Assembly (NCBI GenBank): GCA_947561395.2
Contig: OX387188.1
Coordinates: 9,753,061-9,817,060, forward strand
Source: Buxus sempervirens
Taxonomy: Eukaryota > Streptophyta > Magnoliopsida > Buxales > Buxaceae
DNA length: 64,000 nucleotides
Direction: 5' to 3'
How positions within the stretch are numbered: the first letter of the stretch is position 1; each line of letters opens with the position of its first letter. This document shows, piece after piece, positions 56,522 to 64,000 of this stretch. The notes below the pieces were generated by a model that did not search any database, was not told the origin of the DNA, and saw nothing but the letters and a program-made list of their open reading frames with translations. The translations under genes were made by a program, and so were the position numbers.

Positions 56522-57963
56522 CAAATTGGCTTGAAGATATCTTCCATAGTTAGCTTGCCCATTAAAACGTAAATTGCTTCTTGTGCAGCCCCTTAGTAAA
56601 TACATCAGCAATCTGTTCAGCGGTTGGGATTTATGGCATACAAATCAGCCCATTGTCAAGTTTTTCCTTGATAAAGTGTTTATCCACTTATACATGCTTT
56701 GTTTTGTCATGAAGAACCAGATTGTGGCGATTGAAATTGATGCCTTGTTATCGCAGTATAACTTCATGGGCAGCGAATCTGATACCTTCAACTCTTCTAA
56801 CAATCTTTTAATCCACATAACTTCACAGTTACCATGAGCCACTGCTCTAAATTCAGCCTCTGCACTGCTTCTAGCAACCACATTTTGTTTTTTACTTCGC
56901 CAAGTAACAAGCTTTCCTCCAACAAAGGAACAGTACCTGGATGTTGATCTCCTATCTGTTATACTTCCAGCCTAGTCTGCATCGGTATAGGCATCAATTT
57001 GTAGATGTCCACTTTTTTAAAAAGTAGACCCTTTCCAGGAGTCCCCTTCAAATATCTCAAAATTCTGTAAACTACTTCAAAATGCTCCGGTCCTGGCAAA
57101 TGCATGAATTGATTAACCATACTTACAGAAAATGCTATATCCGATCGTGTATGAGACAAATAAATCAGCCTTCCAACAAGTCGTTGATATTGTTCCTTGT
57201 TCACTACACTTTTGGTCTTACCAGGTTGTAATTTTGTGTTGGGTTCCATTGGTGTTTCAGCTGTTCTAAAGCCAAGCATCCCTATTTCTCCAAGCACGTC
57301 CAGTACATAATTGCATTGATTGACAAATATACCTTCCTTAGACCTAGCAAACGCCATTATGAGGAAATACTTCAACACACCCAAGTCTTTGATCTCGAAT
57401 TCATCAGCAAGCCTTTCATTTAGTGTTTTCAGTTCAGCACTATCATCTCCTGTTAAGATAATATCTTCCACATAATCAATCAAAATAGCAATTTTACCTT
57501 CTTTTGGGTGTTTATAAAACATGGTATGATCTACTTGACCTTGACAGTATCCATGACATCTTACTACTTTGCCAAAGCGTTCAAACCAAGCCCTCAGATA
57601 CTGTTTGAGGCCGTATAATGACTTAATCTGCAGACTTTATCTACACCAAGTCTTTCTTCAAACCCTGGTGGAAGACATAAGAACTTCCTCTTCTAAGTCT
57701 CTGTTAAGGAACGCATTTTTTACATCCAATTGGTGTAAAGGCCAATTAGAATTCACAGAAAGGGACAATAATACTCAAATTGAGTTTATCTTGGCTATGC
57801 GGGCGAACGTCTCTTGGTAGTCAATTCCATAGGTTTGTGTAAAACCTTTTGCAACAAGCCTCGCCTTGTACCTCTCTATACTTCCATCAGCCCCGTATTC
57901 CAATGAAAACCCCATTTGCACCCTACAGTTTTCTTGTCTCTCGGCAAGTAAACTATCTCCCAC
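56522..57963 (-). pseudogene. Copia RNase H and reverse transcriptase, broken
   Basis: Reverse transcriptase: [15 protein letters not shown] (about 57870), LDVKNAFLNRDLEEE (about 57715), SLYGLKQYLRAWF (about 57600), then a 187-codon frame (56959-57522). The catalytic motif reads Y-V-E-D instead of Y-V-D-D (about 57475). RNase H: VARSSAEAEFRAVAHG and LYCDNKASISIA (56645-56881). Stops separate the blocks. Confidence 0.85.
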
Positions 57964-58312
57964 GTGTCGTTCTTCCTAAGAGCGTTCATCTCCTCAAGTA
58001 TTGATAATTTCAAATTCGGATCATCTAGTGCTTCTTGGATATTTCTTGGCAGCACAACTTGAGAAATATTTGAAATAAATGCTCTATGATTATTGGAGAG
58101 TTTTTGGTAGGAAATATATTTGGCAATAGGATATTTAGTGCATGTTTGGGTTCCTGTTCTTATGGCAATTGGAATATCAAGATTTGGGGTTTTACTTTTT
58201 GAAGATACCATAGGATTTGAATCTGAAATGGGAGCAGAAGATAAAATAAGAATAGAATTAGATAAAACAGGAATGGGAGAAGAGTTACATGAAATATTCA
58301 AAGAGCCATTGT

Positions 58313-60060
58313 TCAGGGATTTTGATTGATTCTACACTGAGATGATAGGAAGGTCTTTATTTCTTTCAGGGATCCCCTTTCTAGTATAAACCAGAAGCTC
58401 AAAATCCAGATTAAATTTATCCTTCTGTAGTATTTCCTTCTCTGTTGGTAACAAACCGATTCTACCACTACCAGTATCTTGAATGCTGTTTTATTTTTCC
58501 AGAAAAGACTTAGTGATTTGTGGAGAGGATTTGGTGGATTGAGAAGGAAAGTCAACAATTGTATTGGGTAAAGGTGCAGATTTTTCAAAAAACTTATTTT
58601 CTCCCCCTGAAGAAACTTTTTGGTATAGAATGGAGTATTTCCCAAAAAAGAAACATCCATAGTAAAATGGAAATTTTTTTTTTTTTGAGGGTTAAAACAT
58701 TTATACTCCTTTTGGTTAGGAGCATATCCTAAAAAGACACATTTTTTAGCTTTCGGATCTAATTTGAATCGAGATTTATTTGGCATGTGAACAAAAACTG
58801 TAAACCAAAAATTTTTAAAGGTAATTCTGAATTATTTCTAGATTCTGGAAATTCCTTTTTTAAGCAATCTAATGGAGTGATATACTGTAGAACTCGAGAC
58901 GCATCCGGTCGATCAAATAGGATGTAGTCAAAATAACATCTCCCCATAAATATTTTGGAATATTCATATAAAACATTATAGCACGGGCTACTTCAAGCAA
59001 ATGTTTATTTTTTTCATCAGCTATTTCATTTTGTTGAGGGGTATCACGACATGAAGGTTGATGAGAAATACCTCTTTCTTGTAAAAACATTTTCAAAACT
59101 TTATTAAAATACTCTGTTCCATTGTTAGATCAAAGTATACTAAATTTTGTTTGAAATTGATTTTCAATCATATTGTAAAAATCTCTGAATAATATTTCAA
59201 CTTCAGACTTCTCACGCATTAGATAAATCCAACAAAGATGAGTATGGTCATCTATAAATGTGAAAAACCACCATTTTCCTAACATAGTAGGAACCTTTGA
59301 AGGTCCCCAAACATCACTGTGAAATAAATATAATGATTTTGATGCACGATAAGGTTTAGGAAGATAAGTTGCACAATAACTTTTGGACAAAAAACAACTT
59401 TCACTTTGAAAAGATGCAAAATACATTTTTAAACAATGATGGAAACAGATGCTTTAGGTAGGAAAAACTAGGATGGCCTAATCTGCAAAGCCAAACCATT
59501 ATTTGTTCACGAACAGAGATAGAACTGATACTACTTGAGCCTTGAGCTTTTTTATTACTAGATAGGTTATCATCAAAATATTAGAGACCATTTATCATCC
59601 TAGAATTGACAATCATCCTCCCCGAGCTCTGGTCCTAAGAAGTACAACGAGATTCAAAGAAGGTGACATAACAATTAGAATCTTTGGATAATTTGCTGAC
59701 TGGCAAGAGATTGCAAGCAAGTTTAGGAACATAAAGAACAAATTTAAGATCTATTCTTTCTGAGATTTTTATGAAGCCTTTACCTGCAATAGATGAAAAA
59801 CTACCATATGCAATTCTAATCTTTTTATTTCCAAAACATGGTGAAAAGATTTAAATAAATGTGAAGAACTAGTCATATGATCAAAGGCTCCTGAATCAAT
59901 GATCCAAGGAGCAGATGAATTTAGATACCAAGATAGGGCATTAGGTTCATTACCTATCTGAGCCAAAGAAACATTAGGAATACCAGATGATGAACTGGGC
60001 TTGAACAGTGTATGAAGATGCTCCATCTGCTCTTTAGTAAAGGGGCTGACCTCAGCTTCA
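58313..60060 (-). pseudogene. Copia integrase and protease, broken
   Basis: Protease WIIDSGAFDHMTSSS (about 59880-59925) has Phe where Ser is usual after GA. Integrase: FHSDVWGPSKV and FIDDHTHLCW carry two catalytic Asp (59130-59426); GTEYFNKVLK follows a stop near 59130; QQNEIADEKNKHLLEVARA follows (58869-59096). The Ser/Pro-rich linker (57876-58301) leads into the reverse transcriptase. Confidence 0.82.
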
Positions 60061-60130
60061 TTGGCAATAGAGAAAGCTCGGGTTGATATCGTCTATTGCT
60101 CTGTTCTACCGGAAAGCCTGCCGCCTGTAT

Positions 60131-61571
60131 CAAATGTTGCCGCGCAGAGGATACAGCCACATCATCAAAATGGCGTTAAATTCTCTGTTGACACCTTCCC
60201 CGTTAAAATCAAATGGGTGGGAACTCAATTTCGCAGCCCCTCTCTCTCTCTCGGTTCTCACGTAAAAACCTCCCTCCAAATTCATTAATGCCATTCCAAT
60301 GCCAAGTTCTCTCCCGCCAAAATCTACTTTAACTTCATTCAATGCCAGGTTCTCTCTCGTTCGATGCCAGGTTATCTCTCATTCAAATCTATGTTAATGC
60401 CACTTCGGATCTCTCTCATTCAAATCTGTGTTAACACCTTAATGGAGCGGCAAGCGATGTCAAACTATTTCAAACTTCTCCCTCGTTCGGTGCCAAGTTG
60501 CTGAGGAATTCCAATCCCTTGAACAAGACGTCAAGCTGTTTTTTTTTTTTCTTTTTCTTTTTTTTTTTGTTTGCTAACTCAAATCATTTCAGGCCAAAAT
60601 GAACTAAGAGTCTCAGACAAATGAAGCATGTGACCTGGTAAAATTTATTGATCACAGTTGCCTTACCAATTTCTTTCTCTTTGTTATCTTTGGCCTCTTG
60701 TATTAGCGTTCACGTGTTGGGGTGGGTATGTTTCTAGCTTTATTGCGACATGGGAGAATCACAGGGGATGAATAAGGCAGGGATAAAAATGAACAATATA
60801 CCCACATGGAATATGTGGGAATCGGGTAAATGGGATGATCATCAAAATCAGCGTTTTTAAATCTCTATGATTTTAGAATTCTAATAATGACCATAGCCTA
60901 TTCCCTGAACAATTTTGTTTCCTCTAGTTAGTACAGTAAAGGAATGATTAAAACCATCGTTTCTTTCTTACTTCTCGTTCGATGATTTCCAGATTGTTGT
61001 GCAGAGGCCAAGACTCCAGACCCAGACACTGCGGTTAATAGAGACACAAAGCATGTCGTCCTATAGAGGTCTCCCAAAACAGAACTCTAAAACAGTGGTA
61101 AGCTATCCTCATCTTTTTACCTCCAAAACAAATGATTTTTTTGCTCAAAAAAATTGGGAAACAAATGCATTTTGATTGTTTTGATATGGGGAAACGGATG
61201 CATTTTGTTCTCGCTGGATTCATTTTTGGTTTTTTTTATATGTTGCAACTTACATTAGTTAGGTGTCTTCATTACCGCCCGCCCGCCCCCCCCCCCCCCC
61301 CCCTGCATTTGGATGCTTCTACCAAATCTTTGTTTGCACTCAATTTTAGGTATTCCCATTTTTGTTTGCCACCATTATTTAGTCATAAAAGTGATTCAGA
61401 AGAGAGATACTATATTTTGATTTCCAAGCATCATTTTCCTATACTTTAATAACTATTAGAGTTTGAAATACTTGCTTGACTCCTATAATTATGTAATGCT
61501 GTTTTGTGACAGTTTTTACATTTACTACAAGACACATGTCAACAATTATTGGACAGCATCTCAGCAGATAA
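60131..61571. other. Stretch with no assigned gene
   Basis: Pyrimidine-rich, with repeated GATGCCAGGTT/ATCTCTCATTCAAATC blocks (about 60300-60460), a T tract (60539-60568) and a C run (about 61286-61303). The + strand could encode a short Ser/Leu-rich peptide from 60173 (MALNSLLTPSPLKSNGWELN), but nothing supports it. A donor-like AGTGGTAAGC lies at 61096, which could be a 5' exon end for the downstream FAR1 copy. Confidence 0.5.
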
Positions 61572-63874
61572 ATGGAATTTTGTGTTGAGTTAGGAGCATA
61601 TTCAATTGACATCTGTGGCAAGGATAACATAGAAATGGAAGAACCTAGCAAAAGAGAATTCAAGCCAAAAATTGGAATGGAGTTTGAGTCAGAAGATGGA
61701 GCTTATAAGTTCTATAACGAGTATGCTAAAATTATGGGTTTTAGCATTCGACGAAAGTATAAACATATAAGCTATGGAGTCATACAAAATAAGGGCTTTT
61801 GTTGTTCTAGATCTAGCTTTAGAGAGAAAATTAGGAGAAATGAAGATGTCAAAAAGTCTCGTGCCGAGACAAGGACTGGTTTTCAAGAAAAAATAAGAAT
61901 CGCTCTAACAGTAGATGGTAAAGATGCAATCTGTGAGTTTGAACTAAAGCACAATCATGAACTTGTATCCCCTGATATGGTTTAGTTTTTGGGGTCACAT
62001 AGGAGATTATCTAAGGCCCAAGCTGCTGAAGCTGACATTGCAAATAATTCAGGGATTGCACCGAAGGCTATAATGGAAATGATGGGTAAAGAAGTCTGTG
62101 GGTGTGAGAATCTAGGATTTATACCCGAAGACTATAACAATTATTTGCGTTCTAAAAGAGAAAAGCAAATGCAAAAAGGAGATGCAGGAGATTTATTAGA
62201 GTATTTTGAAATGAAGCAAATTGAAAATCCATCATTCTTTTATGCCATCCAGCTTGATGAGGAAGAATTAATAACGAACAATTTCTGGGCAGACGTAAGA
62301 ATGATTGCTGATTATAGCTACTTCGGTGATGTGGTTTGTTTTGATACCACATATAAAACAAAAAGGAAGGCCGCCCATTTGAGCTATTTGTTGGGGTAAA
62401 TCATCCGAAACGAACTATTGTTCTCGGTGCTTCTTTGCTTTATGATGAAACAATAACATCGTTTAAGTGGTTGTTCACAACATTTGAAAAGGCAACATCT
62501 AGAAGAAAGCCACAAACAATCCTGACAGATGAGGATCATGCAATGCATAGTGAAATAAAATCAGTTTGTCCAGAAACCTTTCATTGTTTATGTTTATGGC
62601 ACATGTATCAAAATATTTCAAAGCACATTCATGAGATTTTTTAGCAGCAAAAAACTTTTGGGAAAGATTTTCAGAAGTGCATATACGAATATGAAGATGA
62701 TGAGGAGTTCGTACATGCATGGAATAATATGATAAAAAAATATGATCTACGAAACAATGAATGGCTGGAGAGAAGATTTAAAGAAAGAGAAAAAGGGTCT
62801 TTGCCATATGGGAGGAATACCTTTTGTGCTAACATGAGCACCACACAAAGATCCGAAAGCATGAACAGCACATTGAAGAGATAATTAAACACTCAAAAGG
62901 ATTTGTTGTGCTTTTTGAAGCATTTTGATAGGGTCTTAACAAACCGAAGATATAAGGAGCTACAAGCAGATTATAAAATGAAGCAAAGTACTCCAATTGC
63001 GGGACCAATTTCCATACTAGATCATGCAAAGACCATCCAAACTCCCACCTATATTTGAAATGATCCAAAATGAAGTGCGACAAGTTCTGAATTTTCATGT
63101 TTGATCTTTTAGTGAAGTTGGAACAATGAAGGAATATAATGTTTTAAACTCTCGGGGAAGTGTGCAACGGCAACACAATGTTGCTTTTGACTCATCGGAT
63201 GTTAGAATAGTCTGCAGTTGCAAGAAATTTGAGTTTTTAGGAATTTTATGCCATCATGCATTAAAGACTCTTAATACTAACGAAATAATGAAAATTCCTG
63301 ATCGAAATATCCTGAAGAGGTGGACTAAAGATGCAAAGTCTGGATCAGTAGGGTCAATTCATTGTGGAGCTAATGTAGAAAATGATATTGCATTGAAGAT
63401 TGGGCGGTGATATAAGGATCTGTGTCATCATTTTGTCCAAATAGCAACTAAAGCTGCAGAGTGCAAAGGGACATATGATATTGCTATGTGTCATGTAAAT
63501 CAAGTAAACAAAGATTTGGATGAGTTATTGAAGCATGCATCTCCTGAAGAAGCCTTTAATTCCACACTACTTCATGGATGCAAAGAGAATATAAACAAGT
63601 TGAAAGCATACATGTCACTACTAGTTGTGGTTTTGAAGATGATTTGGAATATTTTGCTGGTAAAGAGAACCTTTTAACAGTAAGAGGTATTAAACAAACA
63701 GTAAAAGCCGGTCATACAGGTGTAACAGGTTGCATAGTTCGTAGGGACAAAGGTGCCCTTGAAATAGCTATGAGCCGAAGAAGAAAGAAATCAAAAGGCC
63801 CTGTGGTAGTGCATAATGATGTTGAGAACGTCACTAAGAAGACAAAGCATCTAAACAGAACATTTCAAATGTGA
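61572..63874 (+). pseudogene. FAR1/FHY3-family MULE-type transposase pseudogene
   Basis: Domain order is complete. FAR1 DNA-binding domain (about 61670-61980: IGMEFESEDGAYKFYNEYA to KHNHEL). MULE transposase with all three catalytic positions (CFDTTYK about 62338, LTDEDHAM about 62520, RSESMN about 62850). SWIM zinc finger (CSCKKFEFLGILCHHALK, about 63210). The conserved Cys after 'RTG' in the FAR1 domain is Phe. Breaks: stop 61983-61985, frameshift near 62390, stops near 62642, 62881, 63056 and 63408. FAR1 proteins arose from MULE transposases; this may be a dead FAR1-related host gene or a dead element. No terminal inverted repeats were found within the window. Confidence 0.85.
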
Positions 63875-64000
63875 AATCCCACTTCTTTTAGTTCATGTGA
63901 GATGACTCCCCCAACTCCATGTACTCAGGTACCTTCATTATTTCTCCACACAATGTTATACCTATTTACTTAATGAGTTTAATTCTATTTTATAAAGATT

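Larger units (their letters stand above)
56249..60130 (-). mobile_element. Ty1/copia element, 5'-truncated, minus strand
   Basis: The 3' LTR (56249-56513) is followed on the + strand by the complement of a polypurine tract (CTCCCCCTCAAATTGG, 56514-56529), then RNase H, reverse transcriptase, integrase and protease back to about 60130. Most of gag, the primer site and the 5' LTR are missing. The protein closely matches the + strand fragment at 55375-56248, so both belong to one family. Confidence 0.82.

Noticed and set aside
60083-60342. Possible plastid-targeted or short host gene near 60.1-60.3 kb
   Set aside because: Ser/Leu-rich peptide on one strand and an equally long frame on the other; no further exon or domain follows.
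1-64000. tRNA or rRNA genes
   Set aside because: None was recognised; the only tRNA-like signals are the SINE promoter boxes and the Met-tRNA primer sites of the copia and TRIM.

Overview
This is nuclear DNA from a flowering plant: AT-rich, with spliced genes on plant-type GT/AG introns, plant Ty1/copia, L1 and RTE retroelements, an Au-like SINE and FAR1/MULE sequence. The species cannot be named from the sequence. Nearly the whole window is retroelement. It contains one apparently intact host gene, whose introns hold much of that DNA.

Layout. Bases 1-9909 are a stack of solo LTRs nested in one another (A in B, D in C, B and C in E, E probably in F); several are dated by exact 5-bp target duplications. 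Bases 9910-22245 are a decayed L1-type LINE on the + strand (ORF1 zinc-knuckle region, endonuclease, reverse transcriptase, RNase H, A-rich tail). It is split by three solo LTRs: D' (10792-13685), G (13703-16078) and H (18942-20636). From 23849 to 54791 runs the minus-strand C-terminal half of a SNF2-helicase/HNH-endonuclease gene of the ZRANB3 type (Arabidopsis AT5G07810 class). Eleven exons splice in frame into about 619 residues, from helicase motif VI to the stop codon. Its 19.7-kb intron (27540-47207) holds solo LTR I, an RTE LINE (about 32570-43618) that is itself split by LTR K (with a TRIM inside it) and by a 5.4-kb Ty1/copia element, and then solo LTR J. A second, 6.6-kb intron holds two MITEs and a copia remnant. 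From 54792 to the right edge there is an Au-like SINE, two opposed copia fragments, an unassigned stretch and a FAR1/MULE-transposase pseudogene. The SNF2 N-terminal half of the gene was not found and should lie beyond base 64000.

Main point of interest. The solo LTRs A, B, C, E, F, G, H, I and J form one loose family (ends TGTAAAATCCC...GGGGCGTTACA) and share an internal plan: TATA box, splice-donor-like GTRAGTAGYA, a degenerate GAGCGC-rich tract, a minisatellite, a conserved hairpin (GAGATA-TTCG-TATCTC), then a T-rich tract ending in AG and the LTR end. The minisatellite sequence is different in each LTR. In at least four of them it is an array of short stem-loops in which the loop is constant and the two stem arms change together. 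The unrelated LTRs D and D' carry their own 25-nt hairpin array, also with paired changes, and the array is inverted relative to the LTR between the two copies. LTR K has a palindromic CACGTG-like array. No gag or pol belonging to any of these LTRs is present in the window.
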